64,000 nucleotides of DNA from an uncultured Oscillospiraceae bacterium (GTDB lineage: Bacteria; Bacillota; Clostridia; Oscillospirales; Oscillospiraceae), in NCBI GenBank assembly GCA_934591895.1, contig CAKTPP010000005.1, positions 62,001 through 126,000 of the forward strand. The letters are read 5' to 3'. The notes under the pieces were generated by a model, which worked only from the letters and a program-made list of their open reading frames with translations, did not search any database and was not told the DNA's origin. Of this stretch, positions 32,406-40,524 are shown piece after piece (the first letter of the stretch is position 1; every line of letters starts with the position of its first letter). The translations under genes and the position numbers were made by a program.

Positions 32406-35177
32406 ATGACAAAAGACGAGAAAATTGCAAAGCTCGGAAAAGTGATCACGGATCGCGCGACGGTGTTGTTGGGAAAGGAAAAAATCACGCCGGACTCTCC
32501 GGAGTATCTCGGCATCAACTCCGCCCTCAAGTTCACGGCGGTGAAGTACGATCAGAAAATGGCGGACGATATCCTCGATATCGCGCTGACCATGAAAAAG
32601 CGCGTGCCGCTCACGATCGAGCAGCTCGCAAAGAAGAATCCGCAGTTTGACAGAGCCTATCTCGAAAAGGCGATGCAGGCCATCAGTGAGAGCGGCCTGG
32701 TCGAGTTCCATTGGGAGAACCTCGACGGCAAAAATCCGAACCATGAAAAGCGCTGGGTGCTGGACATGTTCGTCCCCGGCAGCGCCGAGATCATGATGAT
32801 CAATCCCGAGCAGTCGGATATGTTCCCGGAGACGGCCGATTTCTTTGAGCGCATGGCCTATCTGCCGCTGGCCGGCATCACCGAAATGGTGCCGCCCGGA
32901 GGCGCCGGTATCGGCATGCACGTCATTCCGGTCGAAAAGGCGATCCCGGCCGAGAGCAAGTCTCTGCCGATCGAGCACCTGTCCCACTGGCTGAAGAAGT
33001 ATGAGGGACATATCGGCGTGAGCGTGTGCTCCTGCCGCAAGCAGCAGCGCATCCGCGGCGAGGGCTCCGGCGACGTCGAGGGCGAATGGTGCATCGGCGT
33101 CGGCGATTTTGCCGACTACTGCCGCGAGACGAACCATGGCCATGACATCACCTATGAAGAGGCGATGGAGATCCTCCAGAAGGCGGAAGATCGCGGCTAT
33201 GTCCACCAGATCACAAATATCGACGGCGAAAACAAGATCTTCGGCATCTGCAACTGTGCCGTCGGCGTGTGCAATGCGCTGCGCACCTCGCAGCTGTTCA
33301 ACACGCCGAATCTGTCCGCCTCCGCCTATGTCGCCGAGAGCGATCCGGAAAAGTGCGTTGCCTGCGGCAAGTGCGTCGAGACCTGCCCGGCCGGCGCTGT
33401 CCGCCTCGGTCAGAAGCTCTGCACCAAGGAAGGCCCCATCCAGTATCCGCACCATGAGCTGCCGGACGACACCAAGTGGGGCGAGGATCACTGGAACAAG
33501 AATTACCGCAACGAGAACGGCTGCATCCAGACGTGGCCGACCGGCACGGCGCCCTGCAAGGCCGCCTGCCCGGCGCACATCGCCATTCAGGGCTACATCA
33601 AGATGGCGGGCGACGGCCGGTACGCCGACGCGCTCAAGCTCATCAAGAAGGACAACCCGTTCCCGGCCGTCTGCGGCAGCATCTGCAGAAAATACTGCGA
33701 AGATGCCTGCACCCGCGGCACCGTCGACGAGCCGCTGGCCATCGACGAGATCAAGAAGTTCATCGCCGAGCAGGACATGAAGGCCGAGCACCGCTATGTG
33801 CCGCCCATGAACTCCTGCACGCACGAGAAGTTCGACCAGAAGATCGCCATCATCGGCGGCGGCCCGGCCGGTATGTCCTGCGCCTATTTCCTGGCCATCG
33901 AGGGCTACAGCCCGGTCGTGTTCGAGAAAGAGGCCGTGCCCGGCGGCATGCTCGTCAACGGCATCCCGAGCTTCCGCATCGGCAAGGACGTCGTCAAGTC
34001 CGAGATCGACGTGCTGCGTGAGATGGGCGTGGAGTTCAAATGCGGCGTTGAGGTCGGCAAGGACGTCACCATCCAGCAGCTGCGCGCCGAGGGCTACCAG
34101 GCGTTCTACGTCGCGGTCGGCCTGCAGCAGGCGGCAAAGCTCAACATTGACGGTGAGGATCTCAACGGTGTAATGAGCGGCCTCGACTTCCTGCGTGAAG
34201 TCAACGCCGGTAAGCGCAAGAAGCTCACGGGCGACGTGGTCGTCATCGGCGGCGGCAACGCGGCCATCGACGTTGCGCGTGCGGCCCTGCGCCTGACCAA
34301 GGGCAGCGTGAACATGTACTGCCTTGAGAAGGACGAAGAGATGCCCACCGTTCCGGACGAGAAGAACGCCGGCATCGCCGACGGTGTCGTTATCAATAAC
34401 TCCTGGGCGCCGAAGGCCATCCTCGGCGAGGGCGGCAAGGTCACCGGCATCGAGCTCATGCGCTGCGTGTCCGTCCGCGACGCGAGCGGCAGGTTCGCTC
34501 CGGTCTATGATGAGAACGAGACCATCACCGTTGCGTGCTCCAACGTTCTGGTCGCTATCGGCCAGCGCTCGGTATACGGCGGTGTTCTGGCCGGCACCGC
34601 GGCAGAGACGGCCGACGGCCGCCTGATCGCTCACGACGCCGTGACGTTCCAGTCCGACGAGGCCGATATCTTTGTCGGCGGCGACTGCGCCACCGGCCCG
34701 AAGTACACGATCGATGCGATCGCGACCGGCCGCGAGGGCGCGGTGTCCATCCACCGCTTTGTCAATAAGGGTCAGACGCTGACGATCCACCGCAATACGC
34801 GCGAATTCAAGGAGCTCGACAAGGACGATATCGTTCTGCCGACCGAGAAGATCAAAAAGCCCGCGCGCGCTGCCGTTGCCATCGACAGCAAGAAGGTGCG
34901 CACCATGCAGGACGACCGCGTGACGTTCACCGAAGAGCAGATCCGCTCCGAGGCGTCCCGCTGCCTGAGCTGCGGCCGCAGCGTCGTCGACCCGAACAAG
35001 TGCATCGGCTGCGGCATCTGCACGACCAAGTGCGAGTTTGACGCTATCCACCTCAAGCGTGTCCGGCCGCAAAACAGCAAAATGATCCCGGCTGAGGATA
35101 AGTTCAAGGCGATCGCGCCTTACGCTGCCAAGCGTCAGGTGAAGATCATCAAGAAGTCCCTTGCCGACAAGAAATAA
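32406..35177 (+). CDS. multidomain Fe-S/FAD oxidoreductase (GltD-like)
   Basis: 923 residues in four parts. 1 to about 310: winged-helix-like start and a Cys-rich region (VCSCRKQ, EWCIG, ICNCAVGVC) like the N-terminus of some anaerobe 4Fe-4S proteins. About 317-330: ferredoxin motif CVACGKCVETCP. About 383-830: glutamate synthase small-subunit-like region with N-terminal Cys motifs, FAD site GGGPAG near 481 and NAD(P)H site GGGNAA near 614. About 853-876: C-terminal ferredoxin motif (CIGCGICTTKC). It should move electrons between NAD(P)H, FAD and several clusters. First gene of the operon; a partner for the dehydratase-like proteins is the likely role. Confidence 0.85.
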   Translation: MTKDEKIAKLGKVITDRATVLLGKEKITPDSPEYLGINSALKFTAVKYDQKMADDILDIALTMKKRVPLTIEQLAKKNPQFDRAYLEKAMQAISESGLVEFHWENLDGKNPNHEKRWVLDMFVPGSAEIMMINPEQSDMFPETADFFERMAYLPLAGITEMVPPGGAGIGMHVIPVEKAIPAESKSLPIEHLSHWLKKYEGHIGVSVCSCRKQQRIRGEGSGDVEGEWCIGVGDFADYCRETNHGHDITYEEAMEILQKAEDRGYVHQITNIDGENKIFGICNCAVGVCNALRTSQLFNTPNLSASAYVAESDPEKCVACGKCVETCPAGAVRLGQKLCTKEGPIQYPHHELPDDTKWGEDHWNKNYRNENGCIQTWPTGTAPCKAACPAHIAIQGYIKMAGDGRYADALKLIKKDNPFPAVCGSICRKYCEDACTRGTVDEPLAIDEIKKFIAEQDMKAEHRYVPPMNSCTHEKFDQKIAIIGGGPAGMSCAYFLAIEGYSPVVFEKEAVPGGMLVNGIPSFRIGKDVVKSEIDVLREMGVEFKCGVEVGKDVTIQQLRAEGYQAFYVAVGLQQAAKLNIDGEDLNGVMSGLDFLREVNAGKRKKLTGDVVVIGGGNAAIDVARAALRLTKGSVNMYCLEKDEEMPTVPDEKNAGIADGVVINNSWAPKAILGEGGKVTGIELMRCVSVRDASGRFAPVYDENETITVACSNVLVAIGQRSVYGGVLAGTAAETADGRLIAHDAVTFQSDEADIFVGGDCATGPKYTIDAIATGREGAVSIHRFVNKGQTLTIHRNTREFKELDKDDIVLPTEKIKKPARAAVAIDSKKVRTMQDDRVTFTEEQIRSEASRCLSCGRSVVDPNKCIGCGICTTKCEFDAIHLKRVRPQNSKMIPAEDKFKAIAPYAAKRQVKIIKKSLADKK

Positions 35178-35190
35178 GTATCCATCATGC

Positions 35191-35223
35191 GGCGGGCACA
35201 GCACCCCTTCCGCTGTGCCCGCC
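35191..35223 (+). terminator. strong hairpin between flavoprotein and hypA genes
   Basis: A perfect 12-bp stem, GGCGGGCACAGC (35191-35202) with GCTGTGCCCGCC (35212-35223). Only TTCC follows, so partial termination or mRNA processing is more likely than full termination. Confidence 0.5.
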
Positions 35224-35241
35224 TTCCCGAAAGGAGCCCCC

Positions 35242-35586
35242 ATGCACGAGCTGAGCATCGTTACCTATGTCGTCAGGCAGGTGCAGGAGATCGCCAAGGA
35301 AAACAACCTCACCGAGATCGAGTCGGTCACGCTCGAATTCGGTGAGGTCTCCGGCATTGTGCCGGAATATCTTGAAGATTGCTGGAATTGGTATACCAAG
35401 AAAGAACCAATCATTCAAGGCACGAAATTCCTGTATGAGATCATCCCGGCCGTCACCTGGTGCGACGACTGCAAGCAAATCTACCCGACCGTACAATACG
35501 GCAAGACATGCCCGCACTGCGGCAGCGGCAAGACCTGGCTGCAGCAGGGCAATGAGATCAATATCAAGCAGATCGAGGCGCGCTGA
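35242..35586 (+). CDS. hypA: HypA-like nickel metallochaperone
   Basis: 114 residues. Starts MHE, whose His2 and Glu3 bind nickel in HypA. The zinc site uses C74, C77, C90 and C93 (CDDC and CPHC). AAAGGAG precedes this ATG. Known HypA proteins deliver nickel to [NiFe]-hydrogenase or urease, yet no hypB, hydrogenase or urease gene is near; instead it sits inside a dehydratase-like operon. Its acceptor here is unknown. The family call is secure. Confidence 0.9.
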   Translation: MHELSIVTYVVRQVQEIAKENNLTEIESVTLEFGEVSGIVPEYLEDCWNWYTKKEPIIQGTKFLYEIIPAVTWCDDCKQIYPTVQYGKTCPHCGSGKTWLQQGNEINIKQIEAR

Positions 35587-35624
35587 TCGCGCCGGATCTC
35601 CTGCCTCGGGGCAGAAAAGACGCA

Positions 35625-35650
35625 CAAAAGCGGTCGCGCAGCCGCTTTTG
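35625..35650 (+). repeat. hairpin between hypA and first dehydratase-like gene
   Basis: CAAAAGCGG (35625-35633) pairs with CCGCTTTTG (35642-35650); a smaller CTGCC/GGCAG hairpin lies at 35601-35614. Confidence 0.45.
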
Positions 35651-35680
35651 ATAGAAACACAAACGAAGAGGGAGTGAACC

Positions 35681-36877
35681 ATGAAAGACCTGAAACATCT
35701 TTTGTACTTCGAAAACCTTTTGCAGGAAGCGCACAATGACCTGATCGCGCAGGCGCAGAATGAGGGGAAGATCTGTGTTGCTTACGCCTGCGAAAACACG
35801 CCCGAGCCGCTGCTGAACCTGCCCGGAGCGTTCTCGACGCGCCTGCGCGCGCCGCGCACCGGATCCATGGAAATGGCCACGTATTATATGACCAGCTTTC
35901 TGTGCGAGTACAGCCGCGCGCTGCTCGAGCGCGCCATCGAGGGCGGCTACAACTTCGCCGACTGCATGATCACGCCGGACGGCTGCTCGATGATGAACCG
36001 CGCCGTCGAAAACATGGAGCTGCTCAAGACCATGGGCAAGGACAAGCCGAAGTTCTTCTACGAGTACATGGAGATCCCGATGAAGGCCGACGACAACGGC
36101 CTGAACTTGTATGTGCTCCAGTGCCGTAACCACATCCTCACGCCGCTGCACGAGCACTACGGCATCGACGTGTCGGACGCTGCCATCCGCAGCGCTGTCG
36201 CCGAGCACAACCGCGTGTGCGAGCTCATCCGTGCCATCGGCGAGTACCGCAAGGGCAGCAGCCCGCGCATCACGGGCTATGAATTCCATGTCATTACGCT
36301 TGCGACCTATGTCGCGCCGAAGTACCTGCTCATCGGCAAGCTCGAGGAGACGCTCAAGGAGCTCAAGACCCGCCGCCCGGATAAGAAAAATCCGTACCGC
36401 GCGCGTGTGGTCGTCGTCGGCTCTGAGGTCGATGACATCGACTTTATCAAACTCGTCGAGGACACCGGCGCCTATGTCTGCGCCGACCGCTTCTGCTACG
36501 GCTCGTTCCCGGGACGTGATCCGATCACGCTGACCGACGACGAGGACGCGCTCACGCAGATCTGCCGCCAGTATATGTACCGCGGCCAGTGCCCGCGCTA
36601 TATGGATATGCCCAAGATGCTCGGCCGCCGTGAATACGTCAACCGCCTTGCCAAGGAGTATGAGGCCGACGGCATCATCTATGAGCAGATCAAGTTCTGC
36701 GACCCGTGGGCGTATGAGCGCATGCTCGGCTCGCACATTCTCGGCGAAGACTACGGCTATCCGGTGCTGTCCGTTGACCGCCCGTATAACATCGCTTCCT
36801 CCGGCCAGATGCGCACCCGTGTGCAGGCCTTTGTGGAGAGCATGGAGATCAAGAAGATTCAAGGGGGGAAACAGTGA
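35681..36877 (+). CDS. 2-hydroxyacyl-CoA dehydratase-family protein, smaller subunit
   Basis: 398 residues, length of the HgdB-like subunits. It has the family's N-terminal Cys region in a divergent form (ACENTPEPLLNLPGA, compare CxxxPEExxxAxG in characterised members), a long helical middle, and the C-terminal KFCDPWAYE motif where Cys ligates the [4Fe-4S] cluster. Family members dehydrate 2-hydroxyacyl-CoA or, in double-cubane relatives, reduce small molecules, after activation by an ATP-dependent archerase. No activator is encoded here. The substrate is unknown. Its stop overlaps the next start by 1 nt. Confidence 0.8.
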   Translation: MKDLKHLLYFENLLQEAHNDLIAQAQNEGKICVAYACENTPEPLLNLPGAFSTRLRAPRTGSMEMATYYMTSFLCEYSRALLERAIEGGYNFADCMITPDGCSMMNRAVENMELLKTMGKDKPKFFYEYMEIPMKADDNGLNLYVLQCRNHILTPLHEHYGIDVSDAAIRSAVAEHNRVCELIRAIGEYRKGSSPRITGYEFHVITLATYVAPKYLLIGKLEETLKELKTRRPDKKNPYRARVVVVGSEVDDIDFIKLVEDTGAYVCADRFCYGSFPGRDPITLTDDEDALTQICRQYMYRGQCPRYMDMPKMLGRREYVNRLAKEYEADGIIYEQIKFCDPWAYERMLGSHILGEDYGYPVLSVDRPYNIASSGQMRTRVQAFVESMEIKKIQGGKQ

Positions 36878-38442
36878 TGTCCAACAAGAGAATCGGCTGC
36901 GAGAATTTCGGCAAGTTCTATACCGAGGGCAAGGTGCGCAACCGCCGCGAGTGGCGCGGCGTCAAGGATACGCTCTATGATTACAGCCGCTGGCTGCACA
37001 TCATGACCGTCCTTGCAAAGTTCATCGTCAAGCCGCGCAACATCAAGGCCATGTTCCGCTATCGCTGGATGGCCAACTATCTGGCCGTGCCCATGATGGT
37101 CGACCGCCACACGCAGGGGCTGCGCGACGAGTACCTGCGCATCTGCCACCTCGAGCAGGATCTCGTCATTGAGGACGTGGCAAAGCTGCTCGACAGCCTC
37201 TTCCGCGGCGACCGCCGCATCGGCAACGATAAGAAATTTTCCGACAAGGTCGTGCTCGTGGATGAAAATGAGATGACCGCCGTCATGATGGGCTTCCCGA
37301 CGCTCAAGTGCCTGAGCCGCGAGACGCCGTCGACCTATGTCTCCGTGCTGCTCAACCAGCACGCAGCCGAGCACTACATCGACGTTGCGCAGGAATACGG
37401 CCTTGCTGGCGACGTCTGCCCGATGCCGGAGGCCGAGGCCGGCGTGTCCATCGACGACGATGCGCCCGTGCTCGGCGCCTGCGCCGTGCAGTGCAACACG
37501 ACCTGTGACGGCTCCTTGCTCGGCAACGGCGTCATCTCCAAGCGCCTCGAGCTTGAGGACGGCATCCCGGTGTTCCAGCTTGCAGCGCCCCTGCGTCACC
37601 GCGAGGACGACGTGCAGGAGTACGCCGCGCAGGAGGTGCGCAACGCCATCGCCTTCATCGAGGAGCACACCGGTGAGAAGTGGGACTGGAAGGCGTATTT
37701 TGAGTGCGCCGAGCGTGTGAACTTTGCCACCAAGTGCCGCCTCGAGTGGCTCGAGATGAACAAGACCGAGTACCCGCAGGTCTTCGGCGCGAACCTTGCG
37801 CTCTATACCGAGACCAACTACATGGCCATCTGCGGCAAAGTGCCCGCGTTCCGCGAGGTCGACCGCAAGATCACCGAGCTTGCCGAGCGCGCCTACCGTA
37901 AGCAGAAGCGCGCCGCCAATGCGTACCGCCACCGTGCCATCGTCTGGGGCGTGCAGTCGCACTTCTATATGGACTTCCTTGTCTGGCTGCTCAACTGCTG
38001 GGGCATCGTGCCGCTGACGGATATGCTCTCCATGGTCTCGACACGCGAGCTTGTCACGGAGGACACGCCGGAAAACCGCGAGCAGGCGTATTACGACATT
38101 GCGTGGCTGACCGAGAATATGATCATGCGCAACCGCACGCACGGCGGCTACAAGGTGCTGCTCGACGAGCTGTGGGAGTTCTGCGAGGAGTTCAACGCCG
38201 ATATGGTCATCCTCTGGGAGCATATGAGCTGCAAGGCGCTCGACGGCATGCACGGTCTGTTTGAAGAGCGCGCCCGTGAGCACGGTATTCACCTTGTCTG
38301 GGTCACGCACGATCTGTTCGATCCGCGCGTCATCTCGCGTCAGGGCGTGCGCCAGCAGGTCAACGACTATATGCGCACCGTCATGCAGGAAGAGCCCGTG
38401 GATCCGAGCCTGGAGATCCTGAAGGACGAGAAGTCCTGGTAA
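36877..38442 (+). CDS. 2-hydroxyacyl-CoA dehydratase-family protein, larger subunit
   Basis: 521 residues, longer than usual (about 400-480). It carries several Cys (CENFGKF, GACAVQCNTTC, and HMSCKALDGMHG near the C-terminus, which matches the family's C-terminal Cys-Lys motif). The N-terminal 100 residues include an amphipathic, basic segment (LAKFIVKPRNIKAMFRYRW). It overlaps the smaller subunit gene, implying a 1:1 complex. It is divergent from characterised enzymes, so dehydratase activity is unproven. Confidence 0.75.
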   Translation: MSNKRIGCENFGKFYTEGKVRNRREWRGVKDTLYDYSRWLHIMTVLAKFIVKPRNIKAMFRYRWMANYLAVPMMVDRHTQGLRDEYLRICHLEQDLVIEDVAKLLDSLFRGDRRIGNDKKFSDKVVLVDENEMTAVMMGFPTLKCLSRETPSTYVSVLLNQHAAEHYIDVAQEYGLAGDVCPMPEAEAGVSIDDDAPVLGACAVQCNTTCDGSLLGNGVISKRLELEDGIPVFQLAAPLRHREDDVQEYAAQEVRNAIAFIEEHTGEKWDWKAYFECAERVNFATKCRLEWLEMNKTEYPQVFGANLALYTETNYMAICGKVPAFREVDRKITELAERAYRKQKRAANAYRHRAIVWGVQSHFYMDFLVWLLNCWGIVPLTDMLSMVSTRELVTEDTPENREQAYYDIAWLTENMIMRNRTHGGYKVLLDELWEFCEEFNADMVILWEHMSCKALDGMHGLFEERAREHGIHLVWVTHDLFDPRVISRQGVRQQVNDYMRTVMQEEPVDPSLEILKDEKSW

Positions 38443-38460
38443 TCAGAGAGGAGATCGAAC

Positions 38461-38640
38461 ATGAACAATTTGAAATGCAAGCTGCTCAAGGCCCTGCTGG
38501 GCGTGTCGCTCGGCGCACTGGGCGCTTTTGCGGTCACGTTTGTCGTCTACTTCTGGAATCTGGACATGAAGCTCACCTCCGTCATGGAGGGCATTCTGCT
38601 CAAGCACTACGACCGGATCGAGCGCGACCAGCACCTCTAA
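38461..38640 (+). CDS. 59-residue single-pass membrane peptide
   Basis: A short frame with an AGAGGAGA site 7 nt before the ATG, 18 nt after the dehydratase-like gene. A basic start (residues 1-10, KCKLLK) precedes one hydrophobic helix (about 11-32), then a charged tail ending HYDRIERDQHL. I know no family. The spacing and RBS match an operon member; it could anchor the complex at the membrane. Confidence 0.65.
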   Translation: MNNLKCKLLKALLGVSLGALGAFAVTFVVYFWNLDMKLTSVMEGILLKHYDRIERDQHL

Positions 38641-38646
38641 TTGAAG

Positions 38647-39007
38647 CAAGTATCCGTCCGCTCCGGCGGGCGGACACTTGAGACTGTCAAAAAAGTATTA
38701 CTTTTTTGACAAAGGGGCTTGCGGCCTGACTGCAGCGCACTCGCTGTCCGCCGGAGGCGGACAGCTCGCACGTTTGCAGGCCGAGAAGTATTTTCTTCGA
38801 CGCACATGTCGCCGAAGAAAATGATCGGACTTTCTTTCGCCGCTCCGGCGGCGAAACTCTACGAGGTTTTTTGCAAGCTGATGTATCCGTCCGCTCCGGC
38901 GGGCGGACGCTCAGCTTGTCAAATAAGAATGCTTTTTGCTGTTTCAGCAGGCGGATGCATCTTGCATCCGCCTGCGTTTTCATTTTCCGGCAAAATGCCG
39001 CCGGAAA
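38647..39007. repeat. hairpin array with an exact 25-nt repeat, gene-free stretch
   Basis: The 500-bp stretch 38641-39140 has no credible gene. Seven or more inverted repeats follow each other: 38647-38680 (CAAGT/ACTTG around GTCCGC/GCGGAC), 38686-38710 (10 bp), 38722-38783 (CGGCCTG/CAGGCCG enclosing a 10-bp hairpin at 38743-38765), 38790-38822 (10 bp), 38835-38856 (8 bp), 38874-38918 (CAAGCTGA/TCAGCTTG around GTCCGC/GCGGAC), 38947-38975 (13 bp) and 38984-39007 (8 bp). Positions 38651-38675 and 38884-38908 are identical. The outer stems of the two copies differ in sequence but both pair, suggesting selection on structure. Confidence 0.7.
38947..38985 (+). terminator. intrinsic terminator at end of hairpin array
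   Basis: A perfect 13-bp stem (38947-38959 with 38963-38975), TCT loop, then GTTTTCATTTT. Probably the main terminator of the dehydratase-like operon or of transcripts crossing the array. Confidence 0.75.
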
Positions 39008-39059
39008 CCGTCTGATCCCGGCGCTTGACTGTGCAGGCGGACAAAAACGAATTACGCGC

Positions 39060-39095
39060 TTGACATCCCGCTTATCTCGTGCTAACGTATTAGCA
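39060..39095 (+). promoter_or_regulatory. his operon promoter with candidate HisR operator
   Basis: TTGACA (39060-39065), 17 bp, TAACGT (39083-39088). The dyad TGCTAA-N4-TTAGCA (39080-39095) covers the -10 and fits binding by the TrpR-family repressor encoded by the first gene. Confidence 0.65.
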
Positions 39096-39140
39096 AGGTA
39101 AAGCGCTATCTTGATAAATCATCAGATTGTGAGGTGCGGC

Positions 39141-39443
39141 ATGAGCAATTGGCATAATGAGAGTACGGACGGCCTGTGTCAGGCGCTGCTGAGTCTGCGC
39201 ACGCAGGAGGAATGCTACGCATTTCTCGAGGACATCTGCACGATCAAGGAGGTTTTGAATATCGCCCAGCGCCTGACTGTGACCAAGATGCTGGCCACGG
39301 GCGCAAGCTACGCGGAGATCAGTCAAAAGACCGGCGTAAGCACGGCGACCATCAGCCGCATCAGCAAGTGCTATGAATACGGAACCGGCGGTTACCGGCT
39401 GGTGATCGAGCGCTGCGAAGGGGAGGATGGCCATGCTGGATGA
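39141..39443 (+). CDS. hisR: YerC/HisR TrpR-family regulator
   Basis: 100 residues, entirely a TrpR-like helix-turn-helix protein (IAQRLTVTKMLATGASYAEISQKTGVSTATISRISKC). HisR of this family represses histidine genes in many Firmicutes in response to histidine. It is the first gene of the his operon and overlaps hisZ by 11 nt, so autoregulation through the promoter dyad is likely. GAGGTG precedes this ATG. Confidence 0.9.
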   Translation: MSNWHNESTDGLCQALLSLRTQEECYAFLEDICTIKEVLNIAQRLTVTKMLATGASYAEISQKTGVSTATISRISKCYEYGTGGYRLVIERCEGEDGHAG

Positions 39444-40524
39444 AAAATTGCTCCGGAGTGAAGAAGCGGCGGTCTTTCGTCTGCGCGACCTCTATCGCGG
39501 ACACGGCTATCTGCCGTACCGGATGAGCAAGTTTGAAGAATATGACCTCTATGTCCGCAACAAGGACTTTCTCGTCAGCGACCGCGTCATCACCTTCAAT
39601 GACACGAACGGGAAGCTGCTGGCGCTCAAGCCGGACGTGACGCTGTCCATCATCCGCAGCGGTGAAGACGTGCCCGGTGTCAAGCAGAAGGTCTACTACA
39701 ACGAGAATGTCTATCGCGTTTCGGAGCGCACGCACCGCTTCAAGGAGATCATGCAGGCTGGGCTGGAGTGCATCGGCGATACGGATCTGTATGATGTCTA
39801 TGAAGTCATCTCGCTCGCAGCGCAGAGTCTGGCGCTGATCTCGGATGATTTTGTGCTCGAGATCTCGCACCTGGACGTGCTGTCGGCTGCGCTGACGCGC
39901 GCCTGTCCGGATGAAGGATTCCGCGAGCGGGCGCTTGTGTGCATCGCGGAGAAAAATGCACATGACCTGCAGCGGCTCTGCCGGGACTGCGGCGTCGATG
40001 CGCAGGCGGCGCAGGCGCTCACGGTGTTGATCACGGCCTACGGTGCACGCAGTCAGGTGCTCGATGCGCTGCGCGCCGTCTGCCCGGCGCAGGAGATCGC
40101 GGAGCTGGAAACGCTCTCGGCGCTGCTCGATGCTGCGCCGCACAGCGAGCGCATCGTGTTTGATTTCTCCGTCGTCAACAGCATGAATTACTATAACGGC
40201 TTCGTCTTCAAGGGCTATCTCGACGGCATCTGCGACGGTGTGCTGGCCGGCGGTCAGTACGACCGCATGATGGAAAAGCTCGGCCGGCGCTCCGGCGCCA
40301 TCGGCTTTGCCATGTATCTTGACCTGCTCGAGCAGCTCCGGCAGGACCGCGCAGACTATGACGTTGATGTGCTGCTGCTGTATGATGCCGCGGCCGGGAG
40401 CGCCGCCGTCGCGCAGACGGTTCAGAAACTGCTCGCAGCCGGCAAGACCGTGAGCGCGCAGAAGGCCGCGCCCGAAAAACTGCGCTGGCGCGAGACGGTC
40501 GACCTGAGAGGGGAGGGGCGATGA
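39433..40524 (+). CDS. hisZ: ATP phosphoribosyltransferase regulatory subunit HisZ
   Basis: 363 residues, histidyl-tRNA-synthetase-like fold without the anticodon domain. Motif-2-like segment VYYNENVYR and the histidine-binding-type FDFSVVNSMNYYNGFVFKGY are visible. HisZ is the partner of the short HisG encoded next. ATG 39433 is preferred to 39427 because of spacing from GGGGAGG. ATGA-coupled to hisG. Confidence 0.93.
   Translation: MLDEKLLRSEEAAVFRLRDLYRGHGYLPYRMSKFEEYDLYVRNKDFLVSDRVITFNDTNGKLLALKPDVTLSIIRSGEDVPGVKQKVYYNENVYRVSERTHRFKEIMQAGLECIGDTDLYDVYEVISLAAQSLALISDDFVLEISHLDVLSAALTRACPDEGFRERALVCIAEKNAHDLQRLCRDCGVDAQAAQALTVLITAYGARSQVLDALRAVCPAQEIAELETLSALLDAAPHSERIVFDFSVVNSMNYYNGFVFKGYLDGICDGVLAGGQYDRMMEKLGRRSGAIGFAMYLDLLEQLRQDRADYDVDVLLLYDAAAGSAAVAQTVQKLLAAGKTVSAQKAAPEKLRWRETVDLRGEGR

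Noticed and set aside
32316..35258. 980-residue open frame antisense to the Fe-S flavoprotein gene
   Set aside because: Shadow of the coding strand; the sense frame has clear Fe-S, FAD and NAD(P)H motifs while the antisense frame has none.
38687..38983. Two overlapping frames (about 98 residues on each strand) in the hairpin array
   Set aside because: Both run through inverted repeats, lack ribosome binding sites and have Ser/Arg/Cys-rich repeats that follow from the palindromes.
38647..39007. CRISPR array
   Set aside because: Only one repeat pair 208 nt apart, no regular spacers, no cas genes; the region is a set of different hairpins.
39000..39140. T-box or His-codon attenuator before the his operon
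   Set aside because: No T-box sequence, no leader peptide with His codons, and the space between promoter and hisR is short; a TrpR-family repressor explains control.
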